Positions 25,300 through 35,558 are shown, numbered from the stretch's first letter. The stretch is DNA of 64,000 bases from Rhizodiscina lignyota (GCA_010015805.1 ML978121.1:992001-1056000); one strand, 5' to 3'. Numbers and translations are program-made. The notes: a model not told the origin generated them from the letters alone.

Positions 25300-26950
25300 A
25301 GCCTTTTTTAAGTAGCTTTTTCTACCCTTTTTAACCTTACTACTACTAGCTATTCTCGCTTTTTATTAGCTAAATAATCTTTCTCTTATTTAGCTTCTTA
25401 TTTACACCTCTTTTCCTCCTATTTTTATATAACCTCTTATTATTATTACTTCTTCTTATAAGCGATTTACTCTTATATTAGCTATACCTTTAAAGGTAAG
25501 TATATAATTATTTTATAGTTAGATTTATTATAAAGTCGATTAAATAGTAGTTTACCTTAGTAGTCTTTAAGTTTCTTAGCTCTAATTACTTCTCTTAAGC
25601 TATTTCTTTTAGCTATAAGTTATTAAACTTAAAATAATAAACGCTTAATTATATTAGTAATCTTTAAAGTATTCTCTTAAACTAAATAATTAATATACTT
25701 TTTAAGTACCTTATAAACCTTTTACTAATTAGATACTAAGAGTACTAAAGTAGCTAATTAACTTAAGCTTAGCTAAGTTAAAGGTTTAATTTATAAGAGT
25801 ACTTACTCTAGATTAAAAAGCTAGATACTAGCCTATTCCTAGCTAGATTTAATAATTTTTAGAGTAAATACTAACTAGAATACTAGCTAAAAGAGTAAAA
25901 AGAACTAACGCTTACTTAGAAAGGTAAGTCCTTAAGTTCTAATCTACTAGTTATCTAGATTTATACTATAATAATATATAATACTATAAAAGTAGGTAAG
26001 ATCTAGTAGCTATAGTTAGTAGGTAGAATAAGGCGGAAATACTACTATAAGAATCTTATATTTATTATACTAATCTAAAAAGCGTATATTAATATAGCTA
26101 TTATAACTATTAAGTATAAAAAACTACTAGTTTCTTCTATTTCGTACTTTCTTCTTTAAAGCTAGGTTAAATACTATAGCTAGCTACTTAATACTAAAGT
26201 CTTTATTTATTTAGCTACTTAGTAATACTATAAAATAGTAATTGTACTTACTAGTATTAAAATCGTATAGCTAGGTATCTTAAATATTACTTAAAATACC
26301 TTAAAAGATTAAAGTTAGTCGTATTAGCGTACTATCTATATAGTAGCCGCTAATTATAGTAATCTAGTCTTTTAACCTATTTTAGCTTATACTAATTAAT
26401 CGATACTTTAGTACTTACCTCTATATAAATATACGTCTTATCTTATATAAAACTCTAAGTAAAAAGCCTTTTTTATCTATATTATAGCTATTTTTAGGTT
26501 TAATCGAATATTTATCGATTTTTATTAAAAGCTTTAGAAATTAGTACTAGATAAAGGTAGTACTATAGAGCTTACTAGGTTAAAATAGAGCTTATACTTA
26601 TAGTAATTATCTACTTTTATATAGCTTTAATCTACGCCTATAAGATATCTAGATTTAAGCTTATTTTTATACTATTTAATAAAACAACTAGTCTAATTCT
26701 TTCTAAGTATTTTATAAGCTAATTTACTAGTAAAGTACTTAATTATTAGCTATATAAGAGGTATACCTCTCTTAGTAAGTATATTAATATATTTTATAAG
26801 CTCTTTCTTCTACTAGATTAAGAGTAATAACTAATATTCTTTTAAAGTACTTTTTTCGCTTATTTAGCCGTTAAACTACCGCTAAAGCATACTAGGCACG
26901 ACTCCGTACTTATTTACGACTTTATAATATAGAGGAACCTCTTAGGATTT
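25300..26950 (-). pseudogene. RIP-inactivated pogo/Fot1-type transposase
   Basis: Translating the minus strand across stops gives recognisable fragments of a fungal pogo-family transposase. Near 26.95-26.8 kb is VPLYYKVVNKYG (HTH region). At about 26.78-26.75 kb is IKYINILTKRGIP, followed by an NKLKSRYLIGVD-like stretch (CENP-B type HTH). Near 26.6 kb is YYKYKLYFNL, and near 26.5 kb IDKYSIKPKNSYNIDKKGF, which matches the segment holding the first catalytic Asp of the DDE domain. Most stops are TAG or TAA where Gln, Trp or Arg codons are expected, as CpA to TpA change would produce. Boundaries are approximate and the 3' part was not aligned in detail. Confidence 0.75.
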
Positions 26951-27033
26951 TAATTCTATAAGCGCGAGCTTAATTAGTTATATATTCGTTAAGATATCGA
27001 ATTTTGAAGATAGTAGCTTATTGGTATGGGCTG

Positions 27034-27073
27034 TTACATTTGGTGGTGCATTGCACGTGACGGGGCGATCTCC
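27034..27073 (-). repeat. Right terminal inverted repeat
   Basis: Read on the minus strand it begins GGAGATCGCCCCGTCACGTG and mirrors the left repeat with three transitions. A TA dinucleotide follows on the outer side. Confidence 0.9.
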
Positions 27074-27170
27074 TACACCGCCACAGGTGTGGCTTCAGTG
27101 GCTGATGGGCTGGGTTTTCTTCTAGAGTCCATTTGCAGAACTACGATAGATCAGAGACGGAATCTGTGAG

Positions 27171-27917
27171 GTGAATGACCGGTCACGTTCATCTTGCATT
27201 GAAAAAGACATGAGACTTCGTCATATTAGCTTGCCCGGTCTTGTATCTTACAGTCATGCTGCTGATATTCAACAACGCATCGTCCGTACTTTCCTCTCAC
27301 ACAAGGCAAATCCATCAACCAAAGCACCAGATCCAGTCATTATCACAGCACAATTCAACCCTGTCTACACATGTGGGCGTAGAGAAATCGGCACAGTAAC
27401 TGCCGAACAGCAAGACTTTCTCCGTGCTGGTGGGAAAGCAGAATTCTTCGAGGCGCTGCGTGGCGGACAAACCACTTTCCACGGCCCTGGGCAGCTCGTA
27501 GCATATCCAATAGTCGACTTGAGGCGCCATGGTTTGACGCCTCGAACTTACGTATGTCTTCTCGAGAAGACACTGATTGCCACATGTGCACGTTACGACA
27601 TCAAGGCTATGACGACCGAGAATACCGGCGTATGGACGACGCCTGAGAAGAAGATTGCGGCCATTGGAGTGCACCTGCGTCGCAACATTACTAGTCATGG
27701 CATTGGCCTTAACGTCAATACGGATCTATGGTGGTTCAACCGAATCGTGGCATGTGGTCTGGAAGGCAAGAAGACAACGACGTTCGCTGAGGAAGGCGTC
27801 GAGGGCAAGAGCGTAGAAGAAGTGGGCAGAGTATTTACAGAGGAGCTTGCCGGCAGGATCGATGCAGTTGAAAGCCCCTATATCTCTGAGCAGGAGATTC
27901 TATCCGACTCAATTTAA
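27171..27917 (+). CDS. LIP2: Lipoyl(octanoyl) transferase (LipB family), mitochondrial
   Basis: This enzyme moves octanoate from octanoyl-ACP to the lipoyl domains of glycine cleavage H protein and 2-oxoacid dehydrogenases. A single exon of 248 codons is seen; an internal ATG at 27210 (MRLRHISLPGLVSY) matches the usual start of fungal homologues and may be the real one. Family motifs are FNPVYTCGRRE, the LipB signature RGGQTTFHGPGQLVAYPIVD, the active-site Lys in KIAAIGVHLRR and the nucleophile Cys in RIVACGLEGK. A substrate of the enzyme, the H protein, is encoded at 43695-44285 in this window. The start lies 97 bp from the transposon end, so its promoter is short or uses transposon sequence. 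The stop is 11 bp from the next gene's first ATG. Confidence 0.9.
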   Translation: MNDRSRSSCIEKDMRLRHISLPGLVSYSHAADIQQRIVRTFLSHKANPSTKAPDPVIITAQFNPVYTCGRREIGTVTAEQQDFLRAGGKAEFFEALRGGQTTFHGPGQLVAYPIVDLRRHGLTPRTYVCLLEKTLIATCARYDIKAMTTENTGVWTTPEKKIAAIGVHLRRNITSHGIGLNVNTDLWWFNRIVACGLEGKKTTTFAEEGVEGKSVEEVGRVFTEELAGRIDAVESPYISEQEILSDSI

Positions 27918-27928
27918 ACAAGAGTCGT

Positions 27929-29316
27929 GTGCCGTTGACCGCGTACATGGCGTTTCCACATGTATTCCTTTTCCTATTCATCATGGGCGCATCCATTTGC
28001 AAAGTGTCTTGCGTCTCAGAAACGGATGACGAGGAATCACTGCCAGATCCCAGGTCCTCTGATGGGCGTTGGAATTTCATATGGCCAGGAATTGGTGGTG
28101 TGATCCTTTTTGGTAAGATGTCCTTTCTCGTCATCTCCATCACCGAAAGCTTTTCTCAAGTTAACTCCAGTGTAGGGATTATCGTATTTTGTGTCCTCAT
28201 GATTCTTCTATATCGATGCTACGCAGGAAGATACTATAATCGTGAACCCCGGGCTCGGCCTTGGCTTGACGGTGCGAACGACGATCCTGTTATATCAAAG
28301 CGACGTAGATGTTGTTTCATTTTCTCGAGATCAAAGCCGAGAGGGGATCAGCCTTGGGTCGATGGTGTGGGCGAAAATCCTATTGTATCACGGCGACACA
28401 AATGGAGTTTGATCTTCTCCAGACTAAGGTCAAGAGGCGTGATGCCGGACATGGAGTCCAATGCGTCCAGCCCAGCCATCGAACCAAACCCGGTTATACA
28501 TCCAGAGCAACCTACGGGGCACGAATCCATTGGAATTACAAATGTGGTATGTCTCGATTGCGGATAGGATGAATATCTCAGGCTGATTGAGTGCCATCGT
28601 AGCTAGCTGCCAATGTAGACGATGCACCAGCTTGTCCGGCATCAAGCTCTACATCATATTCACGCCACCCGAGCCTTGAATCTTTCATCAACTACTTTCG
28701 CCAAATAGGCCCTCCGGAGGCAACCCCGATGCCTAACGGCTGTCCAGTTTCCAGCAGCCCTACAGTGCCCCCGCCGATAGGCTCGCCGAGTCGCCTACCA
28801 TGGCTCAGCATTCTTGCCGTACCTCCTCGACAAAGCTCAGAATCAGAGACAAGTAATCGCGCAGTCTTCGTTCCGTCTACTCGCACTGCATCAATGAAAC
28901 CTTTATCTTCGGTTTCGGAGTCGTTGAGGGACCGAGCAAGACCGTACGCGCTGAGCACGGATACGTCGGCAGATGGGGCGGGTTCAGATGGAGCAGCAGA
29001 CAGTACAGCATCTCCTTCTGGACCTAAGCCAGGGATAGCATCACCATTGCCTGATGGGTCAAGCTTTAAGGGAGAAGACCGTACTGGTGCAGCTGCTGAA
29101 CATGACGAGTTACTCACGTATCCAAAGCTGCAAATGCAAGAGTCGGAACTAACGTCTGAGAGAGACATGGCAGCTCAGACTTGCTTATCGACTGCGCACA
29201 AGAGGAAGGTTAGTGAGCGAGGGACGCCGGACATAGAGTTAGACCGCGGCCTCAGTCGTGCATCGGCCATGGGCTCGAAGAGGATGCGCAAAAGAGACAA
29301 AGTAGATGGTGAATAG
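27929..29316 (+). CDS. Unknown membrane protein with a tandem 31-residue duplication
   Basis: Exons 27929-28546 and 28603-29316 (intron GTATGT...CGTAG, phase 0) give 443 residues. I do not recognise the family. An N-terminal hydrophobic segment (FPHVFLFLFIMGASICKVSC) could be a signal peptide, with Met7 (27947) as an alternative start. A second hydrophobic segment near 85-100 (GIIVFCVLMILLYRCYAG) is a likely membrane anchor followed by basic residues. Residues 110-139 and 141-170 are a direct duplication with the pattern P-W-x-D-G, then P-x-x-S-x-R and IFSR. The C-terminal half is Ser/Pro rich and low complexity, ending in a basic KRMRKRDK cluster. A GTAAGA near 28113 could start a further intron in the first exon (GTAAGA...CTCAAG, 48 nt), removing 16 codons in frame. 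Confidence 0.55.
28256..28438 (+). repeat. Tandem coding duplication, two 30-residue units
   Basis: Units 28256-28345 and 28349-28438 encode RPWLDGANDDPVISKRRR... and QPWVDGVGENPIVSRRHK..., with one linking codon. About half the residues are identical, and many differences are conservative, so the duplication is old. Confidence 0.7.
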
Positions 29317-30288
29317 GAGATGTACTTCAATCATTGAAGATGTGAATGAAGCACAATGGAGCGAAGAGCGTGTCGGTGAAAGCACGCAGCAGTGAGATTG
29401 GCAGAGATTTTTGCAGAGTCCTGCCTTGTTAGCTATGAGGCCAGTGAGATTAATGGAGCGTCACCTTGGGATCAATCCCGTAGATGCGAGCGCATAGTTG
29501 AACAGTTTTAAGTCGTATTCATTTCAGTATTCTCAAATGCCTTCACCAATCCTTTCCGCCCTTCGAGAAAGCTTCCTATCGCGAACCACAAAAAGCGCCA
29601 CAGCAACCAATCAAGCAGTCCGACCACCTAGACTGTGAGACCCAAATCCAGGTCTGCAGAAAGGAAAAATAACATCGAGCGAACGTGGTACTTAAAACAG
29701 GCTAAGATGATTCGTATATATGTACAAAGATTGTGGACGAAGTGGAAGCGAACGAAAAGCAAGTAGGTATCGGAAACCAAAGTGCGCCCCGGAATGCCGC
29801 TCGTTGATGACAGCCGTAAACGAATTCAGGAGAGAACAAAGGAAAGCTGGTCGGTCGGTCGGTTGCCCTCTACAGGCAACATTGGGTGTGGAGAAGGAGT
29901 CGCAAGGTGAGTTCATAAGCGACTTATCAGAGGGTGGAAGGTGCACGCGCGTGTGCCATCCGGGCCATATTCGCGGCTGCTACAGAGCAGAGCTATGCGG
30001 CAGCGTCGACTGTCGTCTTGGCCAATATAGGGTCGGATCGTTCAGGGCGCGATTAGGACGCCGCATCGTTTTCGTCTCTTCATTGTGCCTGCAAGATCCT
30101 AATCACCGCGTAGGAATCCAAAGGCATTATTGAATGATGGCTAGGAAGGGATGCAGCCGAATCATCCAATACAGCAACGTTCTCTTTCCAATGCGTGACG
30201 ACGTGTCTCGTCTCAAGGAGGGTAGCACCTCCTGCGCTTCGCCCATCCAACTGGTGGATTCCGTCTATTCATCTCGTTCAAAGACCCT
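29317..30288. other. Convergent spacer of 972 bp
   Basis: This lies between a plus-strand and a minus-strand gene that end towards each other. A 137-codon plus-strand frame (29720-30133) is Arg/Cys rich without motifs and is probably not coding. No RNA gene was recognised. Confidence 0.4.
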
Positions 30289-32651
30289 TCACCGCTCAAC
30301 CTTCTGCCATCCGTTCAGATACGCCATCAGCGCCACTCCAGCAAATACCACGCCAAGAATACTCGCGTACGGTCCAACTTGCGCCAACTGCTCTCCCCGC
30401 CGCTGCCTTGTTGCCAACGCCTGGTTGACAGCCTCTTCCAATTGCTTGACCTGCTCCGGCGTGACGGGTCTTCCGTTCTGAAGGCCGGCCTTCTTGAAAA
30501 GCTTCGCCACCTCCTCATCTCCTTCCTTCTCACCCTTGATGGCAGTATCAGCTTGTGATTCGGCGGCGCCGTCGACTGTCGCAGAGGAGTCCTGATCGAA
30601 TGTGGATGCAGACCGAGATCGTCGTCCACGGGAAGCAGCACGGGCCGCAATGCGTTTCTCTTCATCTTGCCGAACCTTCTCTATCATTTCAGCTAGGGTC
30701 TTCCTGTCGCGCGTTGAAGCTTCTTCAGCCTTCTCCGCCCGAGTGCGATATTTTTCCATCTGGCTCTTCATTTCGGTCATCTCGCCCAACACTTGGTCCA
30801 GTCTTTGCTGCAATGTCGTCGACTGATCTTCGGACGCCGTTGTACTCTGAGCCGAACTATCGAGCGCCTTCTCCCCATCGGCGACAAGCTCAGATGTACT
30901 TGGAACAATTGAGCCATTCATTTCAATCTCTCTATGTTCCTCGATCTCTGGCGGCGCGGGCTTGTCGTCCTTGTGCTCCATTTCCAAGCGTTGTGCGCGT
31001 TCCTCCGCACTTTCTCTTGCTTGCCGTTCCTGCGCGAGCATATCCTCCACCTCTTTCAGTTTTGCGTTGTGGGCTTCCAGCTCTTTCTTAGCTGCGTTCA
31101 GCGCCTCCACCAATTGTGTGATTTGCAATTGATCTCCAACGCCCACCCCACTCGCGCTTTTGCCCGGAGAGCTTATGCTTGAGGTGAGTTTTGGCCTTTC
31201 GGTATCGCTTCGACGGAGGAAGGGTTGCATGATGGCGTCCATTCCAGAGCGCGCTATGTCAGGCTTCTCAGGGAGAGGTTGCTGAGGGGGTGGTGCCGGT
31301 GGGTCTGAGAAGCGAGCCTTGAGGTCTTTGATGGGAGACGGTTTAACTGCAGGCGCTGGCGGCTTATCTTTCTTCGTGTCGGAAGTGAGAAGAGACTCGA
31401 TGTAAGCGTTCGTGCGTTGGAGGTCTTGTGTTTGTTGTCGAGCCATCTTGAATTCGGTCTTCAATTACGTGAGCTCATCGTGTCTCTCTTTGCGCGGATG
31501 TGCGAAGGACTTACGTTGATCTTCTTGACTACCTGGTCCATAGTGATCGTCTGCAACCACATCGGCTGTCGCTGTTGGCTCAAACCCATCATTGCCCCTC
31601 CTGGCATACCATTAACACCACCCATTCGCGCTGCGCTGCCAATTGAACCCTGACTGCCTGCGCGTCCGCGCATAGGACCAAGGTCCTGCCCGCCAAGCAG
31701 CCCATTGGCAGCCGCAGCGTCAAGGTCGCCAAAATTAAGGTCCATGAGGTTTGGTCCGTTTGTATAGAAGCCCGCGAGCTCGACTTTGGCGGCTACCTTG
31801 TGGTGTACAACAGTCTTCTGATCCTCACTGACAATGTCGATGCCCAGCTCAAGAACATCTTGCTCTCTGAGTTCGTGAGGATCGCTGTCTTTGTTTTCCG
31901 CTGAAAGACGTTGGCCGTTGACGAAAGTGCCATTTGAGGATTTGACATCCCTTATCCAGATTTTCCCATTCCGATCGGCCCACGTTTCCGCGTGTTGTCT
32001 TGATAGCACTTTCGAATCGAAATAGCCATTGTTTGGTTGCGGCTGTGTCTTGTTGTTCGTTTGGCGGCCAATGCGGAGCGTCTCTGGATAATAAGGAACC
32101 GTGATCTGTTTTCGCTCAAATGTTCCGTTCATCGGTGAAAGCCACAGCATTGCTGAGGGTTCGTTCTGATTTGGAGTTCTGACCACGCCATTCGTCTGCG
32201 CTTGCGGCATAGCGCCATTTTGTGAAGGAAGCATTGATGATGGTGTGTGTAACGCGGTCATCGCAGAGGTGGCTGACGGCCCAGTTGTCGAGGCTATTGA
32301 TTGCGGTCGTGCAGTAGATATGCCTGATATAGGCTCGGCCTTCGAAGCAGGCCAGAGGCTTCTTGCTGGACGTTTTTTGGTACCCCAGTCGGACGCGTTA
32401 TTTGGCGAAACGCCGTTCACGTGTGCTGAGGACGCGGATATGGTAGACGTCGAAGAGCTCGACGAGGCCTGTGACGATAGCGATGAAGATGAGTTTGATC
32501 GTTGAGCCGTTTTCCGCGGCATGACCATCTTCGAGAACTCGTCGGGGCTCATCGAACTGATGCCGTTCGTGGCAGCACCATTAGTCCATCCTGCACGCGA
32601 CGCGCCGGGCTGGAAGTTTGGCGGAGGAGCGACTGCTGTCATCTGCGGCAA
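30289..32651 (-). CDS. FHA domain, coiled-coil, tail-anchored protein (SLMAP/PRO45/Far10-like STRIPAK subunit)
   Basis: Exons 31515-32651 and 30289-31458 (intron GTAAGT...TGAAG, phase 0) give 768 residues. A Ser-rich N-terminus leads to an FHA domain at about 170-280: LRIGRQT, SRQHAETWADRNGKIWI, then DVKSSNGTFVNGQRL. These supply the phosphothreonine-binding Arg, Ser-Arg-x-His and Ser-Asn-Gly residues. The second half has long coiled coils (LNAAKKELEAHNAKLKEVED, EMTEMKSQMEKYRTRAEKAE). It ends in one hydrophobic helix (ASILGVVFAGVALMAYLNG), a tail anchor for the ER or nuclear envelope. This FHA-coil-TM order is that of animal SLMAP, Sordaria PRO45 and yeast Far9/Far10, which place STRIPAK phosphatase complexes at membranes for cell fusion and fruiting-body development. 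The start at 32651 or three codons later cannot be separated. It diverges from MGR2. Confidence 0.85.
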
Positions 32652-33288
32652 CTGTAGAGCCTCTGGAGGCAGCGTCGAGGAGGTCGAGTTGGTGTCCAGC
32701 GGGTGGAGGAAGGAGCGAGAGTCGGTAGGGCTCCGCTTCCCGCCCTCTTATAAGTCGCCGGTGGAAGGAGGAGACAACGAGCACCGCCTGTGCAGCAGCA
32801 ACAAAGAACGCAAGCAATTGTCTGCCGCTCCTCTCATCGGATATCGCTCGAGAGTCTGGCTATGCGTGCCGCAACGGCGCCGTTGTGTCGTGTGCGTTGT
32901 GGCCCGTGTCAGCGGTTGCGAACGTCGACGCTTCAGGCAAGGCGTGGCATGTGAGTGAAGGAGCGACGGGTATCAGGGATGGCGGAGGGCGAAGTAGAGA
33001 CGACGTGCTCGGTCTGGAGGGCGTATAAGGCGTCGGTTCAGGGCGTTTTGGTGGATGGTTGACGGGTTGACGTTCAAGAATGAGGTGCCCAGGGCAATCC
33101 TTTTCTCGGTTAGGTCCACGTTTAAGGTTCGCCGTTCCGCCGCTTTGGAGCACGTGACTGGTGGTGGAGCTTTGACGACTTCGTTCAATCTCGTCCGTTC
33201 TGGGGTTGAGCTGGAGGTGAGCGACTATTCCATTTTCCAAGCGTACAACTTCCTGGAAATTAACTAGCATCTTTCCACGGTATCCAAG
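32652..33288. promoter_or_regulatory. Divergent FHA-protein/MGR2 spacer
   Basis: This 637-bp region must contain both promoters. It has a CACGTGACT E-box-like site near 33151-33159 on the MGR2 side and no recognisable gene. Confidence 0.35.
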
Positions 33289-33801
33289 ATGCCCGCTGTT
33301 CCCTCTGGCGCCGGTGGCATGACCGGCCCTTCCACCTTCGACAAGCGTATGTGTGCCCAAGCTCCAATTCGAGTATATCTACTAACTATGGCCAGTTAAA
33401 ATGGGCGCAATGATGGGCGGATGTAAGCATGGCCAGCAATCGCCCCAATATCTCTTCCATTGACTTATTCCTTTCCCTAGCCGTCGGATTGATCATTGGC
33501 TTCATCTTTGGTGCCACCAACATCATACGATTCGGCCCTGGACCAAATGGCATAATGAGGACACTTGGGCAATACATGGCGGGCTCAGCAGCAACGTTTG
33601 GGTATGCTATGTCGTTTCATGGATTGAAAGAGCAACGCTCGCTAATTGTTTTCTGCCAACAGATTTTTCATGGCGATAGGAACCACCATAAGAACGGACA
33701 GCGAACGCGCAGCAATCGAAGCCTTTGCGCAGGCAAGACGAAGGCCAATTGTCATGCCACCACAGTACAGACGATATCGCAGTGAAGAGGAGCAGAGATA
33801 A
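33289..33801 (+). CDS. MGR2: Mgr2/Romo1-type TIM23 complex subunit
   Basis: Four small exons, 33289-33346, 33396-33422, 33481-33601 and 33663-33801, join in phase to a protein of 114 residues. Introns are GTATGT...GCCAG, GTAAGC...CCTAG and GTATGC...AACAG. The core has two transmembrane helices with Gly-zipper packing: KMGAMMGGSVGLIIGFIFG and YMAGSAATFGFFMAIG, linked by the conserved RFGPGPNGIMRTLGQ loop. Mgr2 sits in the inner mitochondrial membrane beside Tim23, closing the channel laterally and controlling release of preproteins into the membrane. The Arg-rich tail (ARRRPIVMPPQYRRY) is a usual fungal extension. Confidence 0.9.
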
Positions 33802-34784
33802 CGGTTGCGGAGTGCACGCGAACGACTTGTAGGATGTACTATATGGGGGGGCATGTGCTTGTAGGAAGCCTAGAGCGGGCGTGGACAAATATCTGGATGA
33901 GGACAGACAATGCCTGCAGGTGGAGCGAGAGGTTGGTTGTCAATCATAGCAGCATAGCCGGCGTCACGACTCGATTCTTTTGACATGTATATATGTCCTT
34001 TGGTGGGTATGGAAACGACCGTTTCTGTTCAATGACTCTCTTACTCAAGTCATTAACTCCAAAACTACTTTCCTGAATCATTGGTTTGATGATCAAACAT
34101 ACTTTGCTACACTTGTTCATTGAATAGCGGCACCAATGGGAGCAAGTTGTGCAGCTCAAGGGCCTGCATACCTCAAGACATCATACACTGTTCTGGATAT
34201 AACCAAGAAAAGTTTAAGCATAGATTCGGTTCAAGGGGAAGGGAAAGGGATAAGAGAAAGAGACCAGCAGATTCTTGTCTGGAGCAGAATCGCTCGTCCT
34301 CAAATCAAGACCCTCGGGTGCTGTTAACAGAAAGGCACAGTGAAAGAGAGAGGACACTGAGCTTAATGTTCCATGGACCAGCCTGATAGTTCCGGCTCAC
34401 AACACGTCTCCTATCTACAGTAACATTCAGGAACCGCAGAATCACATCTTTGGCAGGTCTCGATCCCCGAAACTTTGAATCTGTTTGAAAGGGGCGTCTC
34501 CAACTCCGTTCTCCGTCGTGTGTTAGGGACTGCTAGCGGCTGAGGGTACCTTCGGCTCCCGTTCCTTCCAGTTCATTCACAGTTCTACGGCACGTGCCCC
34601 TCCTGGGTTTATCCGTTCCCGCTTTTTGAACATAAATATCGCGTCTGTGTGATGTTGTTTTTCTTTCAACTCTTCATCACCGCACGCGTCAGAACACCAC
34701 TCTGCAAAATTTTCCCACAACCCACACGCGAATACAATCTCGCAAAGCTCGTTGTCTTTTCACGTCCAGCTCAGCCAAACTATC
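33802..34784. other. Spacer between MGR2 and the coiled-coil gene
   Basis: This 983-bp stretch has only short open frames without motifs. The last 200 bp contain pyrimidine-rich tracts expected of a fungal core promoter. No RNA gene or repeat was identified. Confidence 0.4.
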
Positions 34785-35558
34785 ATGGCGGGATATCTCA
34801 ACCACACTGAGGGCTTCAACCAGCTTCTCAAGGACGTGCACGACAGTGTCAAGGAAGATGTCAAGAAGGAAATCCACCATGATGTCAAGAAGTACATCAA
34901 GAAGGAGGCGAGGGTCAAAGTGATGCAAAGCTCCGAAGATATGGCTTACAAACTTGGTCAGGATATGGACGTCATTGTCAAGGACCTCAAGAACGACGTG
35001 GACCTGAAGCTCACGGTAGCCAAGGTCGACATGGGTGTGAGAACACTGCAGAAGCTCGACGCCCTCAACAAGGAGAACGCCGAGCTGAAGAAGCAGCTTG
35101 ACATCCTCATTCAACTCCACAACGACGCACTTCCACCTCACGCTCAAGACGAGCAGGACGAGCCCATGTCATCCCGGCCAAAGATCCGCGTCACGTTCGA
35201 CGACGCAAGAGACTACCACGACGACTGGAAGCGCGACGGTTGCAAGCCCACGCTCACGAACTTCGCGGCGGAGAAGCTCCTGGCAGGCATCCCGCCGTCG
35301 GGCTGGCGCCTGACGACGCTGGAAGAAGACGACGCCCAGTACGCCAGGTTCCTGGAAACACAGAAGTCGGTGAAGGCCGCCCTGATCGCGGCCCGCAAGG
35401 CCAGGCTGGCTGCAGAGGCAAGCAAGCCCAAGCGCGGGGCGAAGCGCGCTGCAGGCGGCCCATCCTTGGGCGAAGAGACGGAGGCGGGCGGCAAGAAGGC
35501 GAGCAAGCGACCAAGGGGCCTCGAAGAGGCGGGCGATGACGGCGACGAGGTACCGTAA
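34785..35558 (+). CDS. Hypothetical coiled-coil protein with a basic C-terminus
   Basis: A single exon of 257 residues starts MAGYLNHTEGF; the ATG at 34785 is in good context (ATCATGGCG). I do not recognise the family. Residues 10-110 are charged and helical: LLKDVHDSVKEDVKKEI, HHDVKKYIKKEARVKV, then LDALNKENAELKKQLDILI with leucine heptads, so a coiled coil is likely. A middle segment (RVTFDDARDYHDDWKRDG) is followed by an Ala/Lys/Arg-rich tail with KPKRGAKRAAGG and KKASKRPRG, which could serve as nuclear localisation signals or bind nucleic acid. Base composition is notably GC-rich in the last 400 bp compared with neighbours. Confidence 0.55.
   Translation: MAGYLNHTEGFNQLLKDVHDSVKEDVKKEIHHDVKKYIKKEARVKVMQSSEDMAYKLGQDMDVIVKDLKNDVDLKLTVAKVDMGVRTLQKLDALNKENAELKKQLDILIQLHNDALPPHAQDEQDEPMSSRPKIRVTFDDARDYHDDWKRDGCKPTLTNFAAEKLLAGIPPSGWRLTTLEEDDAQYARFLETQKSVKAALIAARKARLAAEASKPKRGAKRAAGGPSLGEETEAGGKKASKRPRGLEEAGDDGDEVP

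Larger units (their letters stand above)
24921..27073. mobile_element. RIP-degraded pogo/Fot1-type (Tc1-mariner superfamily) DNA transposon, 2153 bp
   Basis: The block is bounded by 40-bp inverted repeats and flanked by TA on both sides (24919-24920 and 27074-27075), the target duplication of Tc1/mariner elements. The interior is extremely AT-rich. CpA and TpG are almost absent while CpG, CpC and CpT remain, the pattern left by saturated RIP acting at CpA. Reading the minus strand through stops reveals a pogo/Fot1-like transposase (see the separate entry). Size fits Fot1-like elements (about 1.9-2.2 kb). It lies between the starts of POP7 and the lipoyl transferase, and without it the two genes would be about 325 bp apart. 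Confidence 0.9.

Noticed and set aside
24961-27033. AT-rich block as a centromere or AT-isochore boundary
   Set aside because: It is only 2.1 kb, bounded by matching inverted repeats and a TA duplication, and contains transposase fragments, so a RIPped transposon explains it.
29720-30133. 137-codon plus-strand frame
   Set aside because: Arg/Cys-rich without motifs, in a convergent 3' spacer; likely chance.
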